In this document: positions 36,093 to 48,205 of the stretch, piece after piece
How positions within the stretch are numbered: position 1 is the first letter of the stretch
Layout: each line of letters begins with the position of its first letter
Origin: Chamaea fasciata
Taxonomy: Eukaryota; Chordata; Aves; Passeriformes; Sylviidae
Assembly: GCA_029207755.1 (NCBI GenBank)
Contig: JARCOQ010000009.1
Coordinates: 31,084,914 to 31,148,913, forward strand
Length of the DNA stretch: 64,000 nt
Reading direction: 5' to 3'
Position numbers and translations under genes: made by a program
The notes under the pieces: model-generated
Told to the model about the DNA's origin: nothing
The model's database searches: none
The model's input: only the letters and a program-made list of their open reading frames with translations

Positions 36093-36827
36093 TCTCAAAA
36101 ACATATCCTACATTCCATCATGTGAAACTCCCTTCCTGCTTTACGCAAGGTGTCCTCACATTAGAGCAGCTGCGCTTGTGCAGGTCTCATTTTTGCTATG
36201 TAGGTCAGGTATAAATTGATGTAAATGTATAGAAAATGAAAGCTAGTAGATCTGCATATTTCACGGACCTGCCAGCATCAACAGATCAAACCAGTGTAAG
36301 CAGATTTTTTACTTTGGTTTTTGTGACTGTAAAAGGTTTAAATACATCTTCATCTTCCAGCATCTGGCAGCAGCACTCCCTGATCATGTGATACCTACTT
36401 TGCATTCATTTTCTGTGGCCTGTTAAAGGTCAGTAATGGATCAGCTGTGGGCAGGACTTGATGAGCACTCAGTGCCCAGCATCAGTCAGACGTTGTTCTC
36501 TGGGACTGAGCTCACTGCTGTGGTGTTCTCCAGGAGCTCCACTGGGTTCAGGGAGATGGCTCAAGGCACAAGATGCTGCTTGGTTTGGGAAGAGTGTGGG
36601 CAGAGCTGGTTCTTCTGTAACTGCTGTGTGTGAGGCTTTGGACGGGGCAGTGCTTGGCCAGCAGCACTGGCTTTGTAGGCAGGGTGGGGTTTGCTGTTGT
36701 TATCCTCAGGATCCTCACTCGATGTTATTTGGGTTTATTTTGGGGTGTGTGATGTAAAGCCTCAGACAATTCTCAGGTGTTCTCGGCACAGGTTTCTCAC
36801 ATTCAATGGCTGTGCATGGAACTTAGA
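36093..36827. other. Unique sequence, no gene seen
   Basis: A frame at 36,436-36,757 lacks splice support. Nothing else is recognised. Confidence 0.4.
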
Positions 36828-37278
36828 CATGAAGAGGTGATCAGAGGGATGGAGCAGCTCTGCTGGGAAGAAAAGGCTGGGAGAGCTGGGATTGTTCAGC
36901 CTGGAGAGGAGAAGCTTTGGGGTGACCTCATTGTGGCCTTCCAGGGCCTGGAGGAGCTACAGGAAAGATGGAGAGAGTTTGTTTCCAAGGGCCTGGAGTG
37001 CCAGGACAAGCGGGAATGGCTTCCCACTGCCAGAGGACAAAGCTGGATGGGATATTGGGAAGGAATTGTTCCCTGGGAGGGTGGGCAGGCCCTGGCACAG
37101 GGTGCCCAGAGCAGCTGTGGCTGCCCCTGGATCCCTGGAAGTGTCCAAGGCCAGATTGGACATTGGGGCTTGGAGCAGCCTGGGACAGTGGAAGGTGTTC
37201 CTCCCCATGGCAGGGGGTGAAAGAAGATGAACTTTAAAGAAGTTCCCTTCCAGCTGAAACCATTCTGTGATTCTGTAA
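36828..37278 (+). mobile_element. CR1 LINE copy, 5'-truncated
   Basis: Contains ATTGTTCAGCCTGGAGAGGA, GGAAGGAATTGTTCCCTGGG, 'GGTGCCCAGAGCAGCTGTGG', GGAAGTGTCCAAGGCCAG and the end CCATTCTGTGATTCTG. It includes the last part of ORF2 and the 3' UTR. A 147-codon frame inside it is a repeat frame. Confidence 0.9.
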
Positions 37279-37598
37279 AGAGTTGTTTTATCCATCTAAA
37301 TTTGAATTACTGGCATTAAAGGAAAAAATATTTTCCTTCTATTTGGAAATGACGTGATGGTGTCCTCTGGTGGCCTGACAGCTGGCGTTCTGCTGCATCT
37401 GCTGCTTGCTCACCTTTTTATTTTTACTTTTCCATTTTAAGTGGAAGGAATTTTGGCATAATTACAAACCAAAGGACTGGACTTCAATCACAGGAATTTA
37501 TGGAATAATGTTATAGTGTGTGTATATATCTTCTGCAGCAGCCTAATGACTGATATGAGGGGCAGGGACAAATTTCTTTAGGATATTTCATACATATA

Positions 37599-37629
<31 letters not shown>

Positions 37630-38257
37630 TTATACACCTGTGCTACACCTGCACAGGTGAAGCTTCAAGGAAATCCCTGAGATTGAAGCCAGGAATTGAC
37701 TCATTACATTAAAGGATCAAGGTAAAACCTTCTGGCACTATTAATCTATTGAGTGGAGATTTATTATTTTTCCCCTATATTTGTCTATGTAGACAGAACT
37801 TCAAACAGGAGTCTGCTCTCCAAGAGCCCATGACCTGTAGTGCTCAGTTTTAGGTCCCAAAATTTAATGCATTTTAACCCAAGCATGGCTTCATCTGTCA
37901 AGATCAAGGAATATGAACTGATTCCCTGAGTCAGGGTCTAAATGTTTGCTTCCCAAAAAGAATGCTACTTGGAATATTAATAGCAGAATTCAGTTAATCC
38001 AGAAACCAAGGAAGACAGAAAGTCTGTCAGCTTTAAAGCTCCTCATGATGTAGATTTTGAGCCTTTCACTTTGGCAAGTGCTTTTCATTCAGACTCTGAG
38101 GGAAAAGGTTTGTGGGGTTTTTGTTTGCCTTGAGACTGCACTTTCGGAAGCTAAAAATCTGAAGAAAAAGTTCACCAGGCGCTCCAGATTTTTGAGGTTT
38201 CTGCAAATCAGAACAGGTCCTGAAGAAACATGCAAGAAACAAATGGTGGGTGAATTC
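37279..38257. repeat. Unique AT-rich DNA with a TG/TA microsatellite
   Basis: An alternating purine-pyrimidine run, (TG)n then (TA)n, lies at 37,591-37,636. The rest is single-copy AT-rich sequence with no gene. Confidence 0.6.
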
Positions 38258-38398
38258 CCATGGAATCCCAGAATGGTTTGGCTTGGAAAGGACCTTTAAA
38301 AATAATCCAGTTCCACCCCTCTGCCGTGGGCAGGAACACCTCCCACTGTCCCAGGGTGCTCAAAGCCCCAGTGTCCAACCTGGCCTTGGACACTTCAC
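38258..38398 (-). mobile_element. CR1 LINE 3'-end fragment, reversed
   Basis: Reads CATGGAATCCCAGAATGGTT, 'TCTGCCGTGGGCAGGAACACC' spread over 38,320-38,341, and 'GTGTCCAACCTGGCCTTGGA', after which the similarity stops. Confidence 0.88.
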
Positions 38399-39713
38399 TT
38401 TTAATCCCCTGAATGCTGAGCTGTTTTTCAACTTACAAGGAAAACCTCCGAGTTGAAATGTTGGAATTGAGGAAACTCTTGTAGTTCTCATCTGGGATAT
38501 TTTCTGCTCCTGGCAGTTGTCAACAACTGCCTAAATCCTATAAGGGAACTTTCAAAAAATGGACAGAGAAATGGTTTTCTCACAGAGAAATTATTTGAGG
38601 GCCTGAATCCCTTTTCCACCTTAGAAAATGTTGCCTTGAATTTTCGGTTCCAAAGTGAAATCAAGGAATATTGTGTTAGTGTTGATTTGAGTCTGACCCA
38701 GACCTGGGTGAGTGCAGTTGTAGTTTGGGCTTTTCAACAGCTTGATTTTCCTGTGCAAAAATAGAAAATATCTGCTATGAAAACATTGCTTACAAACACA
38801 GCCTGATTTATGAGCCTTCTGAAGATCGATTTACTTGGCTACGGAAATGTGCCAATTAGCTGGGGTGGCACAAAGTAGTTTAAAGCCATAATTAATGAAA
38901 CAAATCAGACACTCTGGTAGTTCTTATTTTTCTTCTAAATAATTAACACACTTTCCCTGTGGTTAGAAAGGTCAGCTCTGGATCCACATTCCCTATTTGG
39001 CCACTTAAAGTATAGTGAAAGTGCTGGAGTGTGATGGCAAGTATCAGGAAACTGAGAATCTACGTGGAATTTTGTTTGTCTCTCATTCTCATCCCTCAAA
39101 GGTCATGTTCAGGTAGTGATTCTTCCACCATTTCCTCCTTGATTTTTGTTGTTAGCTCATCCTTTCAGTTTGGCAGAGACAGTGAAACTTTTGCAGGAAC
39201 ACTGATTTCTCCTCACTAATTCCCCCCTTTCTCTTCTTGCATCACATCTCTTTGTTCTCACCAGTTCCACGATCCTCCATCATTTCTATTTATTTGTATT
39301 CAATATCTTGCTTGTGAGTACCCAAATGTGGAGAAAAGACCTGTGAGGTTTTGTCCAGGTGTGGTCCCAGCTCTGGGATGTGGGGGTAGGTGACAGAGGA
39401 CAGGATCCCTGCATCTTGTGTGCCATCTGCTCCTTCCTTTGCCAGCTGGATAAACAACTTCCCACCTGCTCCGTGCCACCAGTGCCATGCAAAACAAGGG
39501 GGTGGGAGACAGAGCCCTGCTCTGTCTGGGGGAGGAATTAGGATTTGTTTCAAGAGAAGACATCCTCATATCATAATTACAGGGAAAACACAGCAGCCAG
39601 GATGGATTGCAGTCATAGGAATGGTTAATCAAAGTGATAAACTTCCTAAATTCCAGAATAAAGGCAACATAGTTCAGATAACAGGTTATGGATTTGTAAT
39701 GATCAGGGAATAA
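38399..39713. other. Unique AT-rich DNA, no gene seen
   Basis: Several overlapping 60-110 codon frames at 39,290-39,713 on both strands lack splice context. Nothing else is recognised. Confidence 0.4.
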
Positions 39714-39988
39714 TCAGAATCCCAGAAGGGTTGGGGTTGGAAGGGTCATTACATCTCATCCAGGGATACCTTCCACTATCCCAGGCTGCTCCAAGCCCCA
39801 ATGTCCAACCTGGCCTTGGACACTCCCAGGGATCCAGGGGCAGCAACAGCTGCCCTGGGCACTGTGTGCCAGAGCCTCCCCACCCTCCCAGGGAACAATT
39901 CCTTCCCAATATCTCATCCAGCTTTGTCCTCTGGCAGTGGGAAGCCATTCCCTCCGTCCTGTCCCTCCATCCCTTGGAAACAGTCTGT
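39714..39988 (-). mobile_element. CR1 LINE 3' part, reversed
   Basis: It has AGAATCCCAGAAGGGTTGGG, 'CCAACCTGGCCTTGGACAC', GATCCAGGGGCAGCAACAGC and GTGGGAAGCCATTCCCTCC. Confidence 0.9.
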
Positions 39989-41888
39989 CTCCATGTATTG
40001 CTTGATTTACTGAAAATTCATTCTGAGTCTTGGCCCTAATAATGGGAGAATTTTTGCATTTCCTGTGTAAAACCTCCTAAACAGCACGATAATATTTGTT
40101 TATTACTTTGAAGTGGTTCAAAACACAGCCTGTAGGTACCAAGGTGAAAATTAATTTGGTGAATAACTCTACATTATTGCAGACCCTCCAAAGTTAATCA
40201 TGGTTAGCAAAGAACCTAAACATCCCTGCTGTCACCTGACTAATTGGCTTTCGACGTCAAGATATTTTAAAAGATGAATTGTTCTGTTAAGCCAACATAA
40301 AGATTCTGTGCCAAAAATAGCCTGCGCTTCAAATGGAAAATAATTAAACAATCAATGTGTGGTCCAGAAATGTCTCATGTTTTATTTTTAATCTTGCAAA
40401 TGATTCATAGGAACAGCAGAAATGCTTCAAGAGACATTCTGTGGTGTGAACTCCACGATTCAAGGCAGTGACTGAGAATGTGGAGGGAGAAATCCACTGA
40501 GAAATCAGCTGCACCTCTTCAGGGGTTGAAATAGATAAACCTGCAAGATAAATTAATGTACAAAATAAAATCATCAGTGGCTTTGAGGTTGCAGCTACAT
40601 CAAACTGATTTAAATTCTTTCCTGAATGTTGGAATTTGGATTGAACACATCTGCACAGGCCATTCAAAGGTTTGATCTTCATTAGTGAAAGTTTGGGTAT
40701 TTAATTAATTAGCACTGTTTTTCAAATGGCTTTTTTTTTTCCTTAGGGCAGTAATAGTTGAGCAAAACACATTCTTGGAGTCTTTTATTTATTTGAAATT
40801 TGTGAGGGAGACCCCTGAGTGGACAATTTTCTTAATATTAGGGAAAACTTTGTAAAGTTTCACTCCCACAAGTGTCAGTTTGGGGTTTATTTTAGTATTT
40901 ATCTCCCCTGTTTTGGCTGTGTTATTCATTGCTGCTGCTTTTCAAAGAAATGTAGCATGGCTTTTTCATGGAAAATGTACCATTAAATTGAAGATGTCAT
41001 GGATGAGAGCACTGTAACAGGCAAGAAAAGAGATTTGACATGCAAATATGTCAGGATCTAATTCCATTCTTGCTGAAGTCAATGGGAATTGTAAAATTGA
41101 CTTCAAATTGGGACGGGAGCAAATGCACAATGCTGAGGTTAAAAATGAAAAGACTTTGCTGTTTAATCAGAGATGCTTCTTATTGTCCTGGACGCACTCA
41201 GATCTGCGAAGCAGCACTGCTTAAAAGTGCCTGGGTTTAATTATTTGTTTAATGGTGTTAATGCAGCCCTGCAGAGCAGTCTGTTCAAAGGCACAGAGGT
41301 CTGGTCCTGAAAAGCACTGGGTGCTCTCCAGTGCCCTGGTAATTGCATGGACAACATCAGGCTGGGAATGGGGCTCCCAGTCCTTTGTTTGGCCACTTGG
41401 GACCTTTGATCAGCTCCTAGAGGAGCAGAGCACGGCAATGGATCAGTGGTTTCCTTGGGGAATCTCCAGGTGCTTCCTGACGTTCCGTTTGGCTCATGAC
41501 TTCATCAAGCAAAGTAGTAATATCTTTTTTTTTTATGATTGAATTTTTTTTCCTTGATGCCTTGTTTTTCAGAAAGTGCTTGTGTCACTACACAGAGTGT
41601 GAAGACAGAGGGGTTTCTCTCCTGTTGTTGTACCTTGGTTGGTTCATTTTAAAATCTGTTGGTTTCACCAGAGCATGTACAAGTTGGAAGCTGGAACATT
41701 CTGGATGCAGAATGCCCTGGATGGAGAAAGGGTGCTATAAAAGCTTAAGAAGCTGCAACAATAAAAAAAATTGAGGTTTTCATTGGAAAGTGGAGGGGTT
41801 TAGGGAAGTTCTGTTCAAATTTAGCATGGTGTTGGGATTTAGATCTTGGTGATGGCAATGCCTTAAGTTTTAGCTTTCATGTTTTTCA
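39989..41888. other. Unique AT-rich DNA
   Basis: A motif resembling the widespread ancient 'GCTGAAGTCAATGGGAATT' repeat core lies at about 41,077-41,096, too short to classify. No gene is supported. Confidence 0.4.
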
Positions 41889-42304
41889 GATTCTGTGCTG
41901 ACTAGAGGTGCAGTTCTGAGCCTCATATTAAGTGTTAGTCAGGTCTCTTCCCAGAGTAGGGAGACAAAAAAAATTCTTTTCCTGCTGAAGACCACAGACA
42001 ACTTTCAGGTCCAAAAGCACAAACAAGGGTGGACTGAGGGGAGGAACAAGAAGGATGAGACCTCACAACCTGAAGCTGTAATTGGACAATTAAACCCCAA
42101 TATGCAAACAGACAAAACTTATAAAAACGTAAGATCTCATGTCCGGTCAGCCATTTTGTGACCATTTTGGGTCCATCTTGGGTATAGCCCTGGTCAGGCT
42201 CTTGTCCTGCCCAAGGTGTATCGTTAAAGGCATTTCAGTAAATATCTACTTTATTATCTAGCTCTGTCCAGTCTCTGTTCCAGGTCAGCCTTCCCAAGTG
42301 ATCA
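41889..42304 (+). mobile_element. Solo LTR of an avian endogenous retrovirus, degraded
   Basis: The order of parts is that of an LTR read left to right. A TATA-like TTATAAAAACG lies at 42,119-42,129. A segment follows with CAGCCATTTTGTGACC, CCATTTTGGGTCCATCTTGG and CTTGTCCTGCCCAAGGTGTA. Then comes a mutated poly(A) signal (AGTAAATATC) at about 42,238, and an end near CCAAGTGATCA. I recognise this as the 3' half of a common songbird LTR form. No internal retroviral genes adjoin it, so it is a solo LTR. The left border is uncertain. Confidence 0.65.
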
Positions 42305-43530
42305 ATGGCACGAAAAACTTTTCCTCATGGAGGGCCCTGGGGTGGAGTGAGGGGAGGAGGACTTGGGGGTAAATCATCCTGGACCATGTAAGGCCCTGCA
42401 AATGCAAGGCAATGACATTGCTCTTTTACAGCAGCTGAGGTGATACTGAAGCTTTTTATTGCTGAAATCCTCACTTGGACACCCCCCCAGTAACAGTCCT
42501 AAACCTGCAGTGTATTTACAGCCAAGAAACTCAAGCACTGCCCTCAAAGCACTAAGAGAAGGTGCAGCCCTCCTTTGGAAGAGCTGATATTTACGCTCTG
42601 AGACCCAAGATTTATACTCTGCCTCTGCTTTCAACCTCCTTTGCTCCTTAACTGTCCTTTCAATAAACTCTCAACAGCCCCATATATCCTCTACTTTCCT
42701 GGGAAGGCACAAAGTCTCCTGAAACTCTCTGCTCTTTAGGATGTCTACACTGTCAGGAGCTGTAGCTCCCTTGGAATTATATTTGTAACACACGTGGTGT
42801 GCTTAAGTTTCTCTAACTTTTGTCTGTAATTCCATTAAGTAAGAGCCATATTTTAATTTGCTTTCAAAAATTATTTCTTTAAGTGTAGGGTTTTTTTACT
42901 TCCTCAGAAAATGGCTGAGGAGGAGGGAGGAATATTAATATGGGGTTAGTTACAAGCTTAAAAATGAGGATTTCTTGAGTTACACTTTTACCGGACCTGG
43001 CTTCAAATGGTTTTGGTAAATTGCAGTTGCCTGAGGGGGGGAATAAATAAGATTGCCATCAAAAAATCTTTATGGACACTTGGAATTATCCCCAAAGTGT
43101 GTTTAGAATTCCTATTTTACAATGTTTGCTAAAACAGATAAAATTTTCAGATTGTTGCCACAAAATGTTAAAACACACTCTTGAAAGAATAGAAGAGAAA
43201 GAAACTTTTGATGGGATCTCAAACAGCATTTTTGAATGTCACTGATGATCAAGAACATGATAACACTGAGTTTTTCATTTTGACATTATGAGAATTTCTC
43301 TGGCTTTTTTTATACCAAAGTGAAAAGAGATTTGACAGAACCTTGAAAAGTGTCACATGCAATTCAGTGATATTTTTGTACTTGTCCCTTCAAATTGCTT
43401 CCCTCCTTTGTTCTTGTCTGAAGGAGGGAGGTGCATGTGCAACAGGTTCCCTGTGTGAGGGAAGAGCCTCTGTTTGCTCTCCCCAGCCCCATGAAGTGTC
43501 TGTGGATTCAGGATTAGCTCTGTGGCTGCT
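42305..43530. other. Unique AT-rich DNA between two LTRs
   Basis: No retroviral gag, pol or env trace is seen between the two LTRs. They are of different type and do not form a provirus. Confidence 0.5.
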
Positions 43531-44115
43531 TGTCTTGGTTTAGATAGACAGGTATCTTCCAGGGAAGAGTGGAGTCTCCCTTGGAATGTAAGCCCCCCCC
43601 CCCCCCTTTCCAAATTATTATAAATTTGCAATTAAAAGGCTGTCAGGCAAAGATTTTGGGAATAGGTATAGCAGTTCTTTACTAGGGATATAAAAAATAC
43701 AAATGTTGTAGTACAGAAGAATAAGCAAGCAAACAAACAAGAAATCCTAGAAAACCCTGACAGAGTCAGAAATACAACCTGACACCCTGTTGGTCAGGGT
43801 GTTGGGAGCAGTCCAAAGTCAGCCCTCCTGGAGGGGAAGATGTGGTCCTGTTGGAAGCAGAGATGGTTCTTGTGGAGCCAAGGGTCCAGAGGTGGGTCCA
43901 GTCTCCCTTTGGGAGTCCCGTGGGAACACTGGATGTCTGGTGACATTTGTGGCTCCTTTTTTCTGGATGGAAATGGTTTGGCTCCTCCTCCCTGGGTAGA
44001 GCGTCTCACAATGGGATGATGTATGTGTCATGTCATTGGTGAGCTTCAATGGCCCATTAACAGAAGATATCCCCACGGAGGGAATGGGAGGGTGAGCAAA
44101 GGGTTTTAATGGGCT
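43531..44115 (+). mobile_element. Solo LTR of a songbird endogenous retrovirus
   Basis: It begins TGTCTTGGTTTAGATAGACA, as expected for an LTR starting with TG. It continues with the characteristic stretches AAATTATTATAAATTTGCAA, 'GCAGTTCTTTACTAGGGATA', GACAGAGTCAGAAATACAAC, CTGTTGGTCAGGGTGTTGG, 'GAGCGTCTCACAATGGGATG' and AATGGCCCATTAACAGAAGA. I know this as an abundant passerine LTR. The 3' end (TATA and poly(A) region) seems cut off near 44,115. A run of 14 C lies at 43,593-43,606. No coding remnants adjoin it. Confidence 0.75.
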
Positions 44116-44159
44116 CTGTGGTTTGTTTGTGTGTTTATTTTAACAAAATGGGGCACCCC

Positions 44160-44335
44160 CAGCTTTTCTGGGCAAGGCCTGTGTCTGTGCCAGGCCCTCA
44201 CCACCCTCACAGTGAACAATTCCATTTTAATGTCCAATGTAACCCTTCTCTCTATCAGTTTGCGACCATTCTCCCCAGTCCTGTCACTCCATCCATTGTA
44301 AATAGTCTCTCTTCATCCTCGTAGGGTCCCATCCC
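44160..44335 (-). mobile_element. CR1 LINE internal fragment, reversed
   Basis: Contains CCAGGCCCTCACCACCCTCA, CAGTGAACAATTCC, 'CTATCAGTTTGCGACCATTC' and CCAGTCCTGTCACTCCATCC. Both ends of CR1 are missing. Confidence 0.8.
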
Positions 44336-44604
44336 TCCTCCTGCCCCCACAGTGCTGCCTTTGGAGCTGGTTGAGGCTCCAAAATTCCTGTTTCTTTACA
44401 CACACACACATTTGGCTGATGGACACAGATGGACAGGGATAGAGAGCTCTGGGGGGCCTGGTGGTGGCCTGGCCTGGTGGCAGCAGGAGCTTGTTCCTTC
44501 TGCCCCTGGGGCTGAGAGTGGTTTTGTTTGGCCCCAGGGTGACTCAGAGACATCAAAGTGAGCTGGTTTCAGCTTTTAACTTTTTCTTGCAGGTCTCTGC
44601 TGTG

Positions 44605-44750
44605 TTTCCGCGCAGGAAGGGTGGTCAGGCATTGGAAGTGGTGGAGTCACCATCTCCATGTAGCACTTCATACCCTGGTCTGTGTGACAAAGTGGTGTTG
44701 GGTGTCAGGTTCAGCTTGATGGACTCAAAGTTGATTCTGTGGCTCTGCAG
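44605..44750 (+). mobile_element. CR1 LINE 3' fragment, decayed
   Basis: GGTGGTCAGGCATTGGAAG and GTGGTGGAGTCACCATCTCC are CR1 motifs. They are followed by a decayed 'GGTGTCAGGTTCAGCTTGATGG' end near 44,720. Confidence 0.65.
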
Positions 44751-47700
44751 CAGCACCTGTGCATGGCCATTCCTGTGGGATCATTCCTCAGGACAGTCTC
44801 AGTGCCACTTTCAGAAGGGGTGTCCAAAGCACAAGTCACCCAGTGAGGGAAAAAACATCATTTCTACCAACCTCTTCCCAAATTCCTGGGATTGCAGGAA
44901 GTGCACCATTCCTTTCGGCAGTGATATTGATGTTCAGGGAACTGTGCTCCCTCCAAAAGCTCCCTGTGTGTGTGTTTTGTGTGCCTGACCTTTCAGCAAT
45001 GGCAAATAGAGCAATGCTTTTTTTTTGTGGTTTTTTTTTTTTTTTTTTTAAACACATTTGTCTTCCAGCCCTTGACCTGGGCCTCGGTAAATGAAAACGT
45101 AGCAGAACTGAATCCCCACAGGATCAGGAGAGGGGCAGTGCAAGAGAAAGGGAAAATAAAGAAAAATGTACTGGTACCTGTGCTGAAGAACAGCAGAGCA
45201 GAAGCCAGTCTGTGGCTGTTAAAGTCACACTTCTTATCAATTATTCCTTATCCCTGGTGGACAGAGGGTGCTGCCCACCCCATTGTGACGGTATAAGACA
45301 CCACACTTCCCTGAGTGGTTTCAACTTGGGATATTCACGTATACTAGGAACAATTTCTGCACCATTTCTTTTGCTGTGAACCCTCCTAAGGTTGCATTTT
45401 GCCTCTGTAGAGTGGGAGCAATAATCCACTTTTTCCTTTCCTTCATGAGAAACCTCCTGTGGTAACAGCTTTAACGAGAGCTCATAAAAGGCTCTCTTTC
45501 TTTCAATGATTCCCTCCAGGAATCTTCCATCGATTATTCTGTAGACAAAAGAGGGAACTAAAGAGTTGCCATGCAAGAATATTGTACAGCATGAGGCGAC
45601 TAAAGGCAGATCCTGACTGCAGTTTTATTGGGGTAGGAGTGGGACTTGGTTCTTCAGATACTTCACATCAGGAAGTGCAGTTGATAAATTCAGGGGTACC
45701 CATGCAAAAATAGAAAATCAGCTGCCAATCTGAAATGTAGCAATTATTTCATTTCTGACATTGATGTTGCTTAAAATTCCTTGAGTGGTTTAATAGCAAA
45801 AGGTTTTTTCTGAAGTATAATTCATTAAACATTGTCAGTGTTTGAGAAAATCGTGTTGGTTTTGCTGGCAAGAATAGTCCAGTGTTTCTGACAGAGAGGA
45901 ACCTTTTCTGTGCAGGACACCGTGTTCAGGTGAGGAATCTGGGAAAAGGACAGGAATATTTTAGATCCTTGGATGTGCCTGTTTGCTTTCCTGCTTCTAA
46001 ATAGGCACTGGCTGGTTAAAATGCAGTGATCGCAGGAAGGTTATTGAAAACCCTGGGGTCCTGGTAAGCTATTGACCATTTTCCATCCTTTTTGCTTGGT
46101 TCTCTGTGAAATACATGCATTTATTAGTCCCTTTGCTTTTGGAAAGCTGCAATCTCTGTAACACAAACAGTTTGTACCTTGTAGGTACACACCCACTTCA
46201 GGACTGATGGAGTAGTTCAGGATGCATTCTGCCTCTTTCCCTGCCAGGATAAAGAAAGATCAGTCTCATTTCTTTCATTATAAGTCTTGTGAAGAAAAGA
46301 AAACTCTTGGCTGTTGGGGAATTCTGAGTTTCCATCTGAGGGACATCTTAACTTTGACTGTTACCCTTTGAGTAACTAATTCTTAAAGGTTCTGGTTTTT
46401 CTAAAACAGAATGCTTATGCATTTTCCAAAGTTTTTGATGCACAGCAAAACAGACCAGGTGACCAAAGACCTGGGCCCATGAAATCCACCCATGGCCAAA
46501 TTGAAGGAGGAGGTTTCCTGTATTTCCCTTAAATCCTCTTCCATTTCCTTTTGCTTTCCTGAGCACATTTTGCTTTATAGTCATAAAGACATCATCACAT
46601 TGGAGGTGCCTTCCCTGACAAAGGACTGGGAGTTCTGCCTTTGGATTCCTTCAAGGAAAACAGAGAACTGAACCCTCCTTGCACTTTGTGGCTGGGAGCT
46701 CTGATATTCTTAGCTCTGAAATTCTGATATCTCAGGAGCAGCTCTGTCTTAGGAGAAATTATCAAACTCTTGTGCTCTTCCAGGAGAGCCTGACTTGTGC
46801 TCCATAGCAAACCTTCCAAAGGAGCATTGATCATCTCAAGGACACACAGGGGTCTCAGTTTTTGCTTTTCCAGGGTCTGTGTGTAGGTGCTGAGCTGTTT
46901 GTGTGCCCAGGCAGGGGAAGTGATGGAGCTGTGGGCAGCAGAAGGAGTCAGGAATCAAATCCTGTCCTTATGAAGCATAGGTGTGAGCTCTGCCTGGCTC
47001 TGAAAGAGGAATTCAGGTTTTTCTCACTCATCCTACTGCTGCTGGGCACCTGAGCCTTAATAGGATAGTTTACAAGTGTCCTACAAACAGGAGCATTTTC
47101 ATTCTTTGCTCCTGGCAAGTTGCAGTGTTTTGCAACTGGGGACATCTCTGGACAAGGCTTTCAGGTAACTTTAAATGTCCCTGGCTGGGGAGAATGAGCA
47201 CTTCATCATGCATAACTAAGGCTGGCCCATTTTTACAGTGGGCAGGCAGGGGGGAAATCCAGGCTGCCTGAAGCCTCCCTGTCAGGCTTAAGCACAGAAC
47301 ACAGATACCTTGTTTTTTTCCTCTCCTTTTTTCCTTTCCTTCCTTTCCAGCTTTGGCTCTTGTGGCCTTCGGGTGTACCTGAAAAGAATATACCTCAATG
47401 AGCTCATACTTGTTCTTTTTGTTATAGAAGAAAACATCTGTAAGCACAAGCACTTAAGCTACTTTATGCTATTCCTAAATTTAATCACAGGTGTCCTGAG
47501 AGTATTTAGTGATCTCCTTGAATATAGGAATGGTGTAATTTAGGGACTCTCTGTTGAGAATGAAATGAACCATGGAGTGCAGACTCTGAAGAAACAGCAA
47601 TCCCTCCTGTTTTCAGGGTGTGGAGATGCTGTAATAGGTCCCTTCAGTGCAGCAGTGACTGCAGGAGTAGGATGGCACTTCATTCTCTGAACAGGCTCCC

Positions 47701-48107
47701 CTGGAACACAAATGGAGGAGGAGAAGGGCTGCTTGCACCATTTGTTTCCTTTTCAGGCAATTTTTCTTTGGGTTGGTTTAGTGTCAGGCTTTGGCAGCTT
47801 TGGTAAAGGCTGCATTTAGCTGTGTATTGATAATCTCCTCTAGGAAAACACCTTTCCTGGCCTTAATCTTTTCCATGGCTTCAGGACCCTGCACTCCAGC
47901 TACACAACACCTGTATTTCCCCAGTGTGAGCCTTTGACAACGTTATTCCAACTTCTGATTTGCATGGCTTGATTTGCTTGGCTTCAAAGTGGAGAGAGGC
48001 TTTTAAGAGAGTCCTGATTTCTGCCTGGTGTTCCTGCAGCTGGGTGAAACCATTTGAAGCTCTTTAAGGTGAATTGACACAGGAGAGGCAGCTTGAAGTG
48101 CAGTTGT
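44751..48107. other. Unique AT-rich DNA, no supported gene
   Basis: A T-rich stretch lies at 45,018-45,049. Frames of 60-130 codons (for example 47,070-47,453 minus) lack splice pairs. A 14-base segment at about 45,916-45,929 is bounded by good AG and GTGAGG signals but is too short to judge. Confidence 0.4.
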
Positions 48108-48205
48108 GACCACAGAATCCCAGAATGTTTTGGGTTAAAAGGGACCTTAAAGCCCATCCCATTCCAACCCCTGCCACTGGCTTGAACCCCTTGGATTCAT
48201 GGACA
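48108..48205 (-). mobile_element. CR1 LINE 3'-end fragment, reversed
   Basis: CACAGAATCCCAGAATGTTT, 'AAAAGGGACCTTAAAGCCCA' and 'CCAACCCCTGCCACTGG' mark the CR1 end. Confidence 0.8.

Noticed and set aside
41889..44115. A provirus bounded by two LTRs
   Set aside because: The two LTRs are different types, and the DNA between them shows no gag, pol or env trace.
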